A stretch of 64,000 nt of DNA, taken from the NCBI GenBank assembly GCA_014305285.1, contig JACRSG010000009.1, forward strand, positions 19,089 through 83,088, given 5' to 3'. The notes under the pieces are model-generated. The model was not told where the DNA came from. It made no database searches and worked only from the letters and a program-made list of their open reading frames with translations. The translations under genes were made by a program, and so were the position numbers. Positions 19,085 through 28,427 of the stretch are shown one piece after another; the stretch's first letter is position 1, and every line of letters begins with the position of its first letter. This DNA is from Campylobacter jejuni. GTDB taxonomy: Bacteria > Campylobacterota > Campylobacteria > Campylobacterales > Campylobacteraceae.

Positions 19085-20893
19085 ATGGAAAAAGAAGTTA
19101 TTGCATATTTGGACAATGAGGCAATAATTGACTCTCAAAGTGTAAAAAATACAAATTTAAAAGAAATTTATTTTGATAATTCTAAAGAAAGTTTAGAAGT
19201 AATCCGCCATTCTTGTGCACATTTAATGGCACAGGCGATTAAGAGTTTGTATCCTGAGGCTAAATTTTTTGTTGGTCCTGTTATAGAAGATGGATTTTAT
19301 TATGATTTACGTGTAGAAAGTAAGATTAGTGAAGAAGATTTAGTAAAAATCGAAAAAAAGATGAAAGAACTTGCTGAAGCAAAGATCGAAATTTCAAAAT
19401 ATGAAATCACAAAAAGCGAAGCTTTGGCTAAATTTCAAAATGATGATTTAAAACAAGAAGTTTTATTGCGTATTCCTGATGGGACTGTAAGTATTTATAA
19501 GCAAGGTGAATTTGAAGATTTGTGCCGTGGTCCTCATGTGCCAAATACGAAATTTTTACGCTTTTTTAAACTCACTCGTGTTGCAGGAGCGTATTTGGGT
19601 GGTGATGAAAAAAGAGAAATGCTTACTCGAATTTATGGTACTGCTTTTGCAGATAAGGAGAGTTTAAAAGAACATTTAACCATCATCGAAGAAGCCAAAA
19701 AACGCGATCATAGAAAGCTTGGAACAGAGCTTAAGCTTTTTACTTTTGATGATGAGATTGGAGGAGGTCTTCCTATCTGGTTAAGAAATGGTGCAAGACT
19801 TAGATCTAAACTTGAACATATGCTTTATAAAATCCATCGTCTGCGTGGTTATGAGCCTGTGCGTGGACCTGAGATTTTAAAAGCAGATGCGTGGAAAATC
19901 AGTGGGCATTATGCAAACTATAAAGAAAATATGTATTTTACACAAATTGATGAGCAAGAGTATGGTATTAAACCTATGAACTGTGTGGGGCATATTAAAA
20001 TTTATCAAAGTGATGTAAGAAGTTATCGTGATTTGCCTTTGAAATTTTTTGAATACGGCGTGGTGCATCGCCATGAAAAAAGCGGGGTTTTGCACGGACT
20101 TTTTAGAGTGAGAGAATTCACTCAAGATGATGCGCATATTTTTTGTATGCCAAGTCAGATTAAAGAACAGGTTTTAGAAATTTTAGCTTTTGTGGATAAT
20201 TTGATGAAATTATTTGATTTTAGCTATGAAATGGAAATTTCAACCAAGCCTGAAAAAGCCATAGGTGATGATGAAATTTGGGAAGTAGCGACTAAAGCTT
20301 TAAAAGAAGCTTTAGATGAACAAGGTTTAAAATACGGTATTGATGAAGGTGGTGGAGCTTTTTATGGTCCAAAAATTGATATTAAAATTACCGATGCTTT
20401 AAAAAGAAAATGGCAATGCGGAACTATACAAGTAGATTTTAATCTACCAAGTCGTTTTAAACTCGAATACACCGATAGTGATAATGAGAAAAAACAACCT
20501 GTAATGCTTCATCGTGCGATTTTAGGTTCTTTTGAAAGATTTATAGGAATTTTAACCGAGCATTGTGCGGGTGAGTTTCCATTTTTTATTGCACCAACTG
20601 CAGTGGGTATAGTGCCAATAGGTGAAGCACACATTGCTTATGCAAAAGAAATTCAAAAAGAATTACTAGAGTTTAATATCGATAGTGAGGTGTATGAAAA
20701 AAATGAGAGTTTAAGTAAAAAGATTCGTATCGCTGAAAAACAAAAATTACCTATGATTTTAGTTTTAGGTGATGATGAGGTGGCAAAGCGTAGCGTTGCT
20801 TTAAGAGATAGAAGAGCTAAAGAACAAAAAAATCTTAGCTTGGACGAATTTATTAAATTAGTTAAGGAGAAAATGAGTGAGGTACACTTTTGA
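19085..20893 (+). CDS. thrS: Threonyl-tRNA synthetase
   Basis: A 602-residue class II synthetase. The second additional (editing) domain has [11 protein letters not shown] near 50 and the HVPNT motif; class II motif 1 precedes [11 protein letters not shown] (zinc Cys). Motif 2 is [26 protein letters not shown], and motif 3 is [16 protein letters not shown]. The anticodon domain starts at about 505. I choose ATG 19085, preceded by AAAGGG. A GTG at 19064 would extend the frame by seven residues with no good ribosome site. The upstream leader holds a small CTCAC/GTGAG hairpin of unknown meaning. Confidence 0.95.
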
Positions 20894-21408
20894 GTAAAGA
20901 AAAAGAAGTATTGCTCAATGAAGAAATAAGAGCGGATGAAATCAGATGTGTTGGCGATGATGGCAAAGTTTATGGTATTATCAGTAGTGATGAAGCTTTA
21001 GAAATTGCAAATCGTTTAGGACTTGATCTTGTAATGATAGCTGCAGATGCTAAGCCACCTGTTTGCAAGATCATGGACTATGGTAAATTCCGTTATCAAC
21101 AAGAGAAAAAACAAAAAGAAGCAAAGAAAAAACAAAAAGTGATTGATATAAAAGAAATCAAACTTTCTGTAAAAATTGCTCAAAATGATATTAATTACAA
21201 GGTAAAACATGCTTTAGAATTTTTAGAACAAGGTAAGCATGTGAGATTTCGTGTGTTCTTAAAAGGACGTGAAATGGCAACTCCTGAAGCAGGTGTAGCT
21301 TTGCTTGAAAAAATTTGGACTATGATAGAAAATGAAGCCAATCGTGACAAAGAGCCAAATTTTGAAGGTCGTTATGTAAATATGCTTGTAACTCCTAAAA
21401 AGGCTTAA
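20890..21408 (+). CDS. infC: Translation initiation factor IF-3
   Basis: The 172-residue factor has the N-terminal domain ([42 protein letters not shown]) and a full C-terminal ribosome-binding domain. It begins at a TTG that overlaps the thrS stop by 4 nt. Unusual start codons are a known feature of infC and underlie autoregulation in enteric bacteria. In most bacteria rpmI-rplT follows infC; here those two genes lie 20 kb away and a restriction gene follows after 10 nt. Confidence 0.95.
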
Positions 21409-21418
21409 TGGAGTTTTT

Positions 21419-22147
21419 ATGCCAAGACAAGCTTTAATGCAAAATAAAAACCAACACTTAGCTAAAAATCAATATTCTAAATCTGATGATTTGAATATTG
21501 ATTTAGCTATGCAGCAAACAAAAGAGTATTTAGAAAATAGGTTTGCAAATGGGGGAGGGGTAAGTAATTTTATAGAAGGAAATTACTATTTTGAAATTAA
21601 AAAACAAATAGAAATTTCTTTTATGATTGAAAATATAAAATTAAGCAAGATTAGAGCTGAGTTTGATAGTAGTTTTTTTGAAAATAAAATTAAGCCTGAT
21701 GGTGGAGTTTTATTTTTAAGAAAAAAAGATGATAAAAAATTTAAAAAAATATTATTAATAACAGAAGCTAAACGACAAGGCACAAATGATATTCGTACAA
21801 AGCAAGGTAAAAATAAGCAAGCAACAGGTAATGCAATAGAAAGACTAGGAAAAAACTTAACTGGAATAAAAGCTATGTTAAATCACGAGAAAATAACACC
21901 TTTTGTTTGTTTTGGCTGGGGTTGTGATTTTGCTAGTGATGAAAAAACGGTTTTGGCTAAATTAAATGTTTTAAATGAGTTTTATTATCTTAATAAAACC
22001 TATATTTTTAAAGCTGATGGAAATAGCGACCATAATTATTTTTCACCTGTTAGTATGTATTTTAGAGAAGAAAAATGGGAAGTTAATGAAATGTTTGAAA
22101 TAATGAAAGAAATCGCAGAAACTTCTTTAAGATATTATATTTTTTAA
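21419..22147 (+). CDS. EcoRI-family type II restriction endonuclease
   Basis: A 242-residue protein that I recognise by direct resemblance to EcoRI. IKPDGG (catalytic Asp 94) corresponds to EcoRI IKPDGG around Asp91, and ITEAKRQG (Glu116, Lys118) to AEAKHQG around Glu111/Lys113. GNAIER (137-142) equals the EcoRI recognition segment Asn141-Arg145. The end MFEIMKEIAETSLR matches the EcoRI C-terminal MFEIMFDISTTSLR. The PD-(D/E)XK site is thus complete and no frame break is seen. The ATG follows GGAG and begins 10 nt after infC; the stop overlaps the methyltransferase start by 1 nt. The target is inferred, not shown: an AATT core such as GAATTC or RAATTY. Confidence 0.87.
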   Translation: MPRQALMQNKNQHLAKNQYSKSDDLNIDLAMQQTKEYLENRFANGGGVSNFIEGNYYFEIKKQIEISFMIENIKLSKIRAEFDSSFFENKIKPDGGVLFLRKKDDKKFKKILLITEAKRQGTNDIRTKQGKNKQATGNAIERLGKNLTGIKAMLNHEKITPFVCFGWGCDFASDEKTVLAKLNVLNEFYYLNKTYIFKADGNSDHNYFSPVSMYFREEKWEVNEMFEIMKEIAETSLRYYIF

Positions 22148-23250
22148 TGGAAAAGATTATGAAAGAAAACTTGCTTTATTTAAAAGAACAAATTATAACT
22201 TATCTTGGAAATAAAAGAGCACTTTTAAGTTTTTTAAATAAGGGCTTTAAGGTAGCTAAAAAAGAACTTGGTAAAGATAAATTTAGTTTTTGTGATATAT
22301 TTAGTGGCTCAGGTATTGTAAGTCGCTTTGCAAAATCGCATTCAAATTACATTCTAGCAAATGATTTAGAAGATTATTCAAGAATAATAAATGAGTGCTA
22401 TTTGAGTAATTTAAATGATGATTTAGAAAAAGATATTAAATATTATTATGAAAAATTGTTAAAAAATTTAGAGCTTAAAGAAGGTTTTTTAGCTAAGCTT
22501 TATGCCCCAAAAGATGATTTAAATATAAAAGCAAATGAAAGGGTTTTTTATACATACAAAAACGCTTGTTATTTAGATAGTGTTAGAGCAAAAATTGAAA
22601 ATGAAATTCCACAAGAATTAAAACATTTTTTTATAGCACCTTTAATTTATGAAGCTAGTGTGCATTCAAATACTAGTGGAGTTTTTAAAGGTTTTTATAA
22701 GGGTAAGGATGGTATCGGAAAATTTGGTGGCGAAGGACAAAATGCACTTAAACGCATTAAAGGAGAAATAGAGCTTAAAATGCCTATTTTTTCAAATTTT
22801 TCTTGTGAATTTGAAGTGATGCAAAAGGATGCAAGCATGCTTGCAAAAGAACTTGATTTTTTTGATGTGGTGTATCTTGATCCCCCTTATAATCAGCACC
22901 CTTATGGTTCTAATTATTTTATGCTAAATTTAATTGCAAATTATAAAAAACCTGAAGGAATTTCTAAAATCAGTGGTATTCCAAAAGATTGGAACCGCAG
23001 TACTTTTAATAAGTCAAAATTTGCCCAAGACGCTTTATTTGAACTTATTAATGATTTAAAAGCGAGAGTGATTTTACTTTCTTATAATTGTGAAGGTTTT
23101 GTAAAAAAAGAATTTTTTTTAAAGCGCTTAAGCACTCTTGGAAAATGTTGGATTTTAGAACAAAAATATAATACTTTTAGAGCTTCTCGCAATCTTAAAA
23201 ATCGCAATATCTATCTTCATGAACAACTTTATGTTTTAGTTAAAGATTAA
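22147..23250 (+). CDS. Adenine-specific DNA methyltransferase (partner of the EcoRI-like nuclease)
   Basis: A 367-residue D12/DPPY-type N6-adenine methyltransferase. The N-terminal YLGNKRALLSFL (residues 23-34) and the SAM-binding DIFSGSGIVSRF (motif I, near 50) are present, as is catalytic motif IV YLDPPYNQHPYGSNYF (near 241). It should protect the sites cut by the adjacent nuclease. Its family is widespread in C. jejuni as an apparently solitary methylase, which I recall as modifying RAATTY (unchecked). The start may be ATG 22147 (1-nt overlap with the nuclease stop) or the in-frame ATG 22159 after GGAAAAG. Confidence 0.9.
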   Translation: MEKIMKENLLYLKEQIITYLGNKRALLSFLNKGFKVAKKELGKDKFSFCDIFSGSGIVSRFAKSHSNYILANDLEDYSRIINECYLSNLNDDLEKDIKYYYEKLLKNLELKEGFLAKLYAPKDDLNIKANERVFYTYKNACYLDSVRAKIENEIPQELKHFFIAPLIYEASVHSNTSGVFKGFYKGKDGIGKFGGEGQNALKRIKGEIELKMPIFSNFSCEFEVMQKDASMLAKELDFFDVVYLDPPYNQHPYGSNYFMLNLIANYKKPEGISKISGIPKDWNRSTFNKSKFAQDALFELINDLKARVILLSYNCEGFVKKEFFLKRLSTLGKCWILEQKYNTFRASRNLKNRNIYLHEQLYVLVKD

Positions 23251-23280
23251 ATTTTGTGCTAAAATTATTTTTGTACATTA

Positions 23281-24087
23281 ATGGCATTTAGTTTTTCTAA
23301 CCATCTTTTTGCTTCCAGCCATTGATCCAAAGTTTTATTTTCAAGAATATCTTGATTTTGCTAGTAATAAGGGTAAATTTCAGGTAGGTTAAAGTGCTGT
23401 TGAGACTTTCGATTCTAATGAAATCAATTTAGGAGGTTTTGTCAGTTTAGTTCCTAAAATACTGAAGATTAAGCGTTTTAAGTTACAATTTCTTAATCAT
23501 ACCAATGATAAAGAAATCCTTTTACAAGCTCATCAATGCCTGGGGATTCTGGAAGTGGGGTTTATGTTTATGATAAGATTGATAAAAAATGGTATTTAGT
23601 AGGCGTGGTAAGCACGAGTAATTGTAATGCACATTTTACTGATGGATATACTTGTTCACAGGTTGATATGTTTAATCAATCAAGAAAAGATCAATGAATT
23701 TCAAAAAAAAGTGTTTTTAAGGCTCAAAACGCCAAATTAAATTTTCAAGGACATGCTAAATACGTGCTTATGTGAACAAAGAACAAGTCAAAAAAACTTC
23801 AGAGGCATAAGGTTTAAGTGCTTTTATAACCAAGCCTGTAAGTTTTACAAGAAGATTGGGTTTTTGTGATGAAAAGAGCTTAATTTAAATCAAAGTGAGT
23901 TTTATTTAGGCCATAATGTAAGCTTAAAAGTATAAAATCTTAATGCTAAAAATTCCAAATAGAGCTTGGAAGTAAAAATTTGTGGATTGATAAAACACGT
24001 TTTAGTTTCGAATTTGAAAAGATATTTTTTGGCGATTTCATGTAGATAGATTGGAGTGTGAATGCTAATTTAAGATATAGTTTTTAA
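23281..24087 (+). pseudogene. Remnant of an IgA-protease-like (S6) autotransporter
   Basis: No intact frame covers this 800-nt stretch, but plus-strand fragments in shifting frames are recognisable. The exported start of an S6 protease is at 23310-23460 (FQEYLDFASNKGKFQVG). The catalytic serine motif SMPGDSGSGVYVYD is at 23530-23580, followed by WYLVGVVSTSNCNA. The last strand of a translocator barrel, VNANLRYSF then stop, is at 24058-24087. Stops and frameshifts are numerous and most of the passenger is deleted. It occupies the same place, before argC, as a protease pseudogene I recall in NCTC 11168. Confidence 0.8.
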
Positions 24088-24132
24088 ATAAAACATAATT
24101 TAAAAATTGTATTTATTTTAAGCTTTTTTGTT

Positions 24133-24138
24133 TATAAT
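24133..24138 (+). promoter_or_regulatory. -10 box (TATAAT) for the arginine operon
   Basis: TTTGTTTATAATACTTGC lies about 28 nt before the argC ATG, after a T-rich stretch; the AAAGGATAAAG ribosome site follows. I see no convincing ArgR box nearby. Confidence 0.5.
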
Positions 24139-24165
24139 ACTTGCTTTTACATTCAAAGGATAAAG

Positions 24166-25194
24166 ATGAAAATAAAAGTTGGGATTTTAGGAGCGAGTGG
24201 TTATGCAGGCAATGAGCTTGTACGCATTTTGCTTAATCATCCCAAAGTTGAAATTTCTTATTTGGGTTCGAGTTCTAGCGTGGGGCAGAATTATCAAGAT
24301 CTTTATCCTAACACCCCTTTAAATTTATGTTTTGAAAACAAAAATTTAGATGAACTTGAACTTGATCTTTTATTTTTGGCTACTCCGCATGAATTTAGCA
24401 CCAAGCTTTTAAATGAGAATTTGTTAAAAAAGATGAAAATCATCGATTTAAGTGCGGATTTTCGTCTTAAAAATCCTAAAGATTATGAGCTTTGGTATAA
24501 ATTTACTCATCCTAATCAAGAGCTTTTGCAAATTGCAGTTTATGGACTTTGTGAGCTTTATAAAGAAGAGATAAAAAAGGCAAGTTTGGTGGCAAATCCA
24601 GGTTGTTATACCACTTGTTCGATCTTAAGTCTTTATCCGCTTTTTAAGGAAAAAATCATTGATTTTAACTCAGTTATTATTGATGCAAAAAGTGGAGTAA
24701 GTGGAGCAGGAAAAAACGCAAAGATGGAAAATCTTTTTTGCGAAGTTAATGAAAACATCAAAGCTTATGGTTTAGCTTCACACCGTCATACTCCTGAAAT
24801 CGAAGAGCATTTAAGCTATGCGGTCAAAGAGAAAATCACTCTACAATTTACTCCTCATCTTGTGCCTATGCAAAGAGGAATTTTAATTAGTGCTTATGCG
24901 AATTTAAAAGAGGATTTGCAAGAACAAGATATACGCGATATTTATACAAAATACTATCAAAACAATAAATTCATCAGGCTTTTACCGCCGCAGTCGTTTC
25001 CGCAGACTCGGTGGGTTAAATCAAGCAATTTTGCGGATATAAATTTTAGTGTAGATCAACGCACAAAGCGTGTTATTGTGCTTGGTGCTATTGATAATTT
25101 AATCAAAGGTGCAGCAGGACAAGCTGTTCAAAATATGAATTTAATGTTTGATTTTGATGAAGATGAAGGACTTAAATTCTTTGCAAATTTGTAA
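24166..25194 (+). CDS. argC: N-acetyl-gamma-glutamyl-phosphate reductase
   Basis: The 342-residue NADPH enzyme performs the third step of arginine synthesis. It has the nucleotide-binding start VGILGASGYAGNELVRIL and the catalytic Cys in VANPGCYTTC near 145. SGVSGAGKNAKMENLFCEVNENIKAYG is the family's signature stretch, and HRHTPEIEEHL carries the second conserved His. It is the first gene of argC-argO-argB-argD, with gaps of 10 nt or less between genes. Confidence 0.96.
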   Translation: MKIKVGILGASGYAGNELVRILLNHPKVEISYLGSSSSVGQNYQDLYPNTPLNLCFENKNLDELELDLLFLATPHEFSTKLLNENLLKKMKIIDLSADFRLKNPKDYELWYKFTHPNQELLQIAVYGLCELYKEEIKKASLVANPGCYTTCSILSLYPLFKEKIIDFNSVIIDAKSGVSGAGKNAKMENLFCEVNENIKAYGLASHRHTPEIEEHLSYAVKEKITLQFTPHLVPMQRGILISAYANLKEDLQEQDIRDIYTKYYQNNKFIRLLPPQSFPQTRWVKSSNFADINFSVDQRTKRVIVLGAIDNLIKGAAGQAVQNMNLMFDFDEDEGLKFFANL

Positions 25195-25204
25195 AGGATA
25201 AAAA

Positions 25205-25651
25205 ATGTTAATACGAGCTATGCAAAAAAGCGATTATGAAGCCGTTTATAAGCTTTGGTGTGGGATAAAAGGTTTTGGGATAAGAAGCATTGATGATAGT
25301 AAAGAAAATATAGAAAATTTTTTAAATAGAAACCCAAACCTTAGTGTTGTAGCAGTGATTGATGAGAAAATTGTAGGAAGTATACTTTGTGGACATGATG
25401 GACGCACAGGGGGATTTTATCATGTGTGTGTGCATAAAGATCATAGAAAAAAGGGTATAGCACACGAGATGACAAAATTTTGTCTTGAAACCTTAAAATC
25501 TCAAAAGATTAATAAAATCGCTTTAATCGCCTTTAAAAAGAATGATTTAGGTAATGAGTTTTGGAAACATTATGGTTTTACTTTAAGAGAAGATGCGAAT
25601 TATTACGATCTTTCTTTAAATGAGTATAATCAAACCAGCTTTAATGTTTAA
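25205..25651 (+). CDS. argO: GNAT acetyltransferase in the arginine operon (short N-acetylglutamate synthase)
   Basis: A 148-residue GNAT protein: the acetyl-CoA loop VHKDHRKKGIAHEMTKF (near 78) and the C-terminal NDLGNEFWKHYGF are clear. It is embedded between argC and argB, and no classical argA or argJ lies here. I recall the C. jejuni gene being named argO in the argCOBD cluster and proposed to supply N-acetylglutamate. Position and family support that, but the substrate is not readable from sequence. It is unrelated to the E. coli arginine exporter of the same name. Confidence 0.82.
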   Translation: MLIRAMQKSDYEAVYKLWCGIKGFGIRSIDDSKENIENFLNRNPNLSVVAVIDEKIVGSILCGHDGRTGGFYHVCVHKDHRKKGIAHEMTKFCLETLKSQKINKIALIAFKKNDLGNEFWKHYGFTLREDANYYDLSLNEYNQTSFNV

Positions 25652-25660
25652 GGAATTATC

Positions 25661-26500
25661 ATGCAAAAATATTTAGAAAAAGCCAATGTCTTAATTGAAG
25701 CTTTGCCTTATATACGCAAATTTAATTCTAAGATTATACTTATAAAATACGGCGGATCAGCTATGGAAAATGAAGAGCTAAAACATTGCGTGATGCAAGA
25801 TATAGCTCTTTTAAAACTTGTGGGTTTAAAACCTATTATCGTACATGGTGGGGGAAAAGATATTTCTGCTATGTGTGAAAAATTAGGCGTAAAGAGTGAA
25901 TTTAGAAATGGTCTTAGAGTTAGTGATAAGGCCACTACTGAAGTAGCCAGTATGGTTTTAAATCATATCAATAAAAATTTAGTCCATAGTTTGCAAAATT
26001 TAGGAGTTAAAGCCATAGGGCTTTGTGGTAAAGATGGAGCACTTTTAAAATGTGTGAAAAAAGATGAAAATTTAGTTTTTGTTGGCACGATACAAAAGGT
26101 AAATTCTAAAATTTTAGAAGAGCTTTTGGAAAAAGATTTTTTACCTATCATTGCTCCTATTGGCATGGATGAGGATTTTAATACTTATAATATCAACGCT
26201 GATGACGCAGCTTGTGCGATCGCTAAGGCTTTAAGAACTGAAAAACTTGTTTTTTTAACTGATACTGCAGGGCTTTATGAGGATTTTAATGATAAAAATT
26301 CTTTGATTTCAAAAATTAGCCTTGAACAAGCTAAAATTTTAGCCCCTAAAATAGAAGGCGGTATGCATGTAAAATTAAAATCTTGCATTGCTGCTTGTGA
26401 AAATGGAGTAAAAAAAGTGCATATTTTAGATGGACGCGTGAAACATTCTTTGTTGCTTGAGTTTTTTACCGATGAAGGTATAGGCACTTTGGTGGGTTAA
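25661..26500 (+). CDS. argB: N-acetylglutamate kinase
   Basis: The 279-residue amino-acid kinase phosphorylates N-acetylglutamate in step two of arginine synthesis. It shows ILIKYGGSAMENEELK near 26 (phosphate loop), PIIVHGGGKDISAM near 60 and YNINADDAACAIAKAL near 175. An N-terminal helical extension (MQKYLEKANVLIEALPYI) is typical of the arginine-inhibited hexameric form, suggesting feedback control. It lies 9 nt after the acetyltransferase and 10 nt before argD. Confidence 0.95.
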   Translation: MQKYLEKANVLIEALPYIRKFNSKIILIKYGGSAMENEELKHCVMQDIALLKLVGLKPIIVHGGGKDISAMCEKLGVKSEFRNGLRVSDKATTEVASMVLNHINKNLVHSLQNLGVKAIGLCGKDGALLKCVKKDENLVFVGTIQKVNSKILEELLEKDFLPIIAPIGMDEDFNTYNINADDAACAIAKALRTEKLVFLTDTAGLYEDFNDKNSLISKISLEQAKILAPKIEGGMHVKLKSCIAACENGVKKVHILDGRVKHSLLLEFFTDEGIGTLVG

Positions 26501-26510
26501 AGGATGAAAA

Positions 26511-27692
26511 ATGGATTATAAAGAACAAAGTCATATTGTCTCTACTTATAAGCGTTTTGATATAGTTTTAGAAAAAGGGCAGGGGGTTTATCTTTTTGAT
26601 GATAAGGCTAAAAAATATCTTGATTTTTCAAGTGGTATAGGTGTTTGTGCCTTAGGATATAATCATGCTAAATTTAATGCTAAAATCAAAGCTCAAGTGG
26701 ATAAGCTTTTGCATACTAGCAATTTATATTATAATGAAAACATAGCCGCTGCGGCTAAAAATTTAGCCAAAGCTAGTGCTTTAGAGCGTGTCTTTTTTAC
26801 AAATTCAGGCACAGAAAGTATAGAAGGAGCGATAAAAGCAGCTAGAAAGTACGCCTTTAACAAAGGCATTAAGGGCGGACAATTTATCGCTTTTAAGCAT
26901 TCTTTTCATGGGCGTACTTTAGGGGCTTTATCGCTTAGTGCTAATGAAAAATACCAAAAGCCTTTTAAACCTTTAATCTCAGGGATTAAATTTGCAAAAT
27001 ATAATGATATTTCAAGCGTTGAAAAACGAGTAAATGAAAAAACTTGTGCTATTATCTTAGAAAGCGTGCAAGGAGAAGGTGGGATAAACCCTGCAAATAA
27101 AGATTTTTACAAAGCCTTAAGAAAGCTTTGCGATGAAAAAGATATATTATTAATTGCTGATGAAATTCAATGCGGCATGGGAAGAAGTGGAAAATTTTTT
27201 GCCTATGAGCATGCACAAATTTTGCCTGATATCATGACTTCAGCCAAGGCTTTAGGTTGTGGGCTTAGCGTAGGTGCTTTTGTGATCAATCAAAAGGTGG
27301 CACGTAATTCTTTAGAAGTGGGAGATCATGGTAGCACTTATGGGGGAAATCCTTTGGTTTGTGCAGGAGTGAATGCGGTTTTTGAAATTTTTAAAGAAGA
27401 AAAAATTTTAGAAAATGTCAATAAACTTACACCTTATTTAGAGCAAAGTTTAGATGCGTTGATAAAAGAATTTGATTTTTGTCAAAAACGCAAAGGCTTA
27501 GGGTTTATGCAAGGGCTGAGTCTTGATAAAAGTGTAAAAGTGGCTAAGATAATTAAAAAATGCCAAGAAAATGCACTTTTACTTATAAGTTGTGGGGAGA
27601 ATGATTTGAGATTTTTACCTCCTTTGATTTTGCAAAAAGAACATATTGATGAAATGAGTGAAAAGTTAAGAAAGACTCTAAAGAGTTTTTAA
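26511..27692 (+). CDS. argD: Acetylornithine aminotransferase
   Basis: The 393-residue PLP-dependent class III aminotransferase has the cofactor-binding motif FTNSGTESIEGAIKAARKY near 95. HSFHGRTLGALS lies near 130 and ILIADEIQCGMGRSGKF near 215. The Schiff-base Lys is in MTSAKALGCGLSVGAF near 245. Subgroup members may also serve succinyl-diaminopimelate transamination in lysine synthesis, so a dual role is possible. It is the last gene of the arginine operon and converges on pcm, 19 nt away. Confidence 0.95.
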   Translation: MDYKEQSHIVSTYKRFDIVLEKGQGVYLFDDKAKKYLDFSSGIGVCALGYNHAKFNAKIKAQVDKLLHTSNLYYNENIAAAAKNLAKASALERVFFTNSGTESIEGAIKAARKYAFNKGIKGGQFIAFKHSFHGRTLGALSLSANEKYQKPFKPLISGIKFAKYNDISSVEKRVNEKTCAIILESVQGEGGINPANKDFYKALRKLCDEKDILLIADEIQCGMGRSGKFFAYEHAQILPDIMTSAKALGCGLSVGAFVINQKVARNSLEVGDHGSTYGGNPLVCAGVNAVFEIFKEEKILENVNKLTPYLEQSLDALIKEFDFCQKRKGLGFMQGLSLDKSVKVAKIIKKCQENALLLISCGENDLRFLPPLILQKEHIDEMSEKLRKTLKSF

Positions 27693-27711
27693 TAAATTTT
27701 GTAAAAAAAGT

Positions 27712-28341
27712 TTATTCTTTTCCATCTACTATAGGCACAAATAAACATTCTTCTAAAATTTCTTTTTGTAAATTTGTGCCATTTTTAGTAAAGCGTGTGA
27801 TGAATTGTTTGCCATTATGTAAAATAGGAGCGACTAAAATCCCGTCATCGCTTAATTGATCAAGTAAAATTTCAGGAATTTGTGTCGCATAAGCAGAAAA
27901 TAAAATCCTATCATAAGGAGCATAATTTTTCCAGCCATTTTGCCCATCATCAAATTTTACATTGATATTAAAAAGTTCTAATTCTCTGAAAGTTTGAGTG
28001 GCTTTTTTGGCTAAATTTTCTATGCGTTCTATGGTAAAAACCCGTCTTATAACTTTGCTTAAAATCGCAGCTTGATAACCACTTCCGCAACCTATCTCTA
28101 AAATACTATCAGCATTTTTAAAATTTAAAGCCATAGTCATTTTAGCTACGGTTAAAGGCGAACTGATCCATTGAGAATTTGCTAAAGGTAGGGCATCAAG
28201 GCGATAAGCATGGGCTTTTAAAGGAGAAAAAATTTCACGCGGAATTTGACAAAAAGCATTAAAAAGTTCTTCATTGATAAAAACTTTTTGTGTAATTTCT
28301 TCAGCCATATTCTGACATCTTTTTTGTTCAAATGTGTTCAT
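27712..28341 (-). CDS. pcm: Protein-L-isoaspartate O-methyltransferase
   Basis: A 209-residue SAM-dependent enzyme that repairs isomerised aspartyl residues. Features include WISSPLTVAKMTMAL near 57 (substrate loop), SAM motif I ILEIGCGSGYQAAILSKV near 79, and the DRILFSAYATQIPEIL segment near 140. Length is the family's usual. Its start codon is 86 nt from the divergent carbonic-anhydrase-like gene. Confidence 0.92.
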   Translation of the reverse strand: MNTFEQKRCQNMAEEITQKVFINEELFNAFCQIPREIFSPLKAHAYRLDALPLANSQWISSPLTVAKMTMALNFKNADSILEIGCGSGYQAAILSKVIRRVFTIERIENLAKKATQTFRELELFNINVKFDDGQNGWKNYAPYDRILFSAYATQIPEILLDQLSDDGILVAPILHNGKQFITRFTKNGTNLQKEILEECLFVPIVDGKE

Positions 28342-28427
28342 TACTTCTCCTATAAATTTAAAAAAATTGTAACTAAAAAAGTTGAAATAGAGTTAAACTT
28401 AGCTATACTTAAATAAAAAGGAAAAAA

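Noticed and set aside
21550..21560. GGGGGAGGGG run in the restriction gene as a phase-variable tract
   Set aside because: Interrupted G5-A-G4 is too short and broken for frequent slippage, and the frame is intact.
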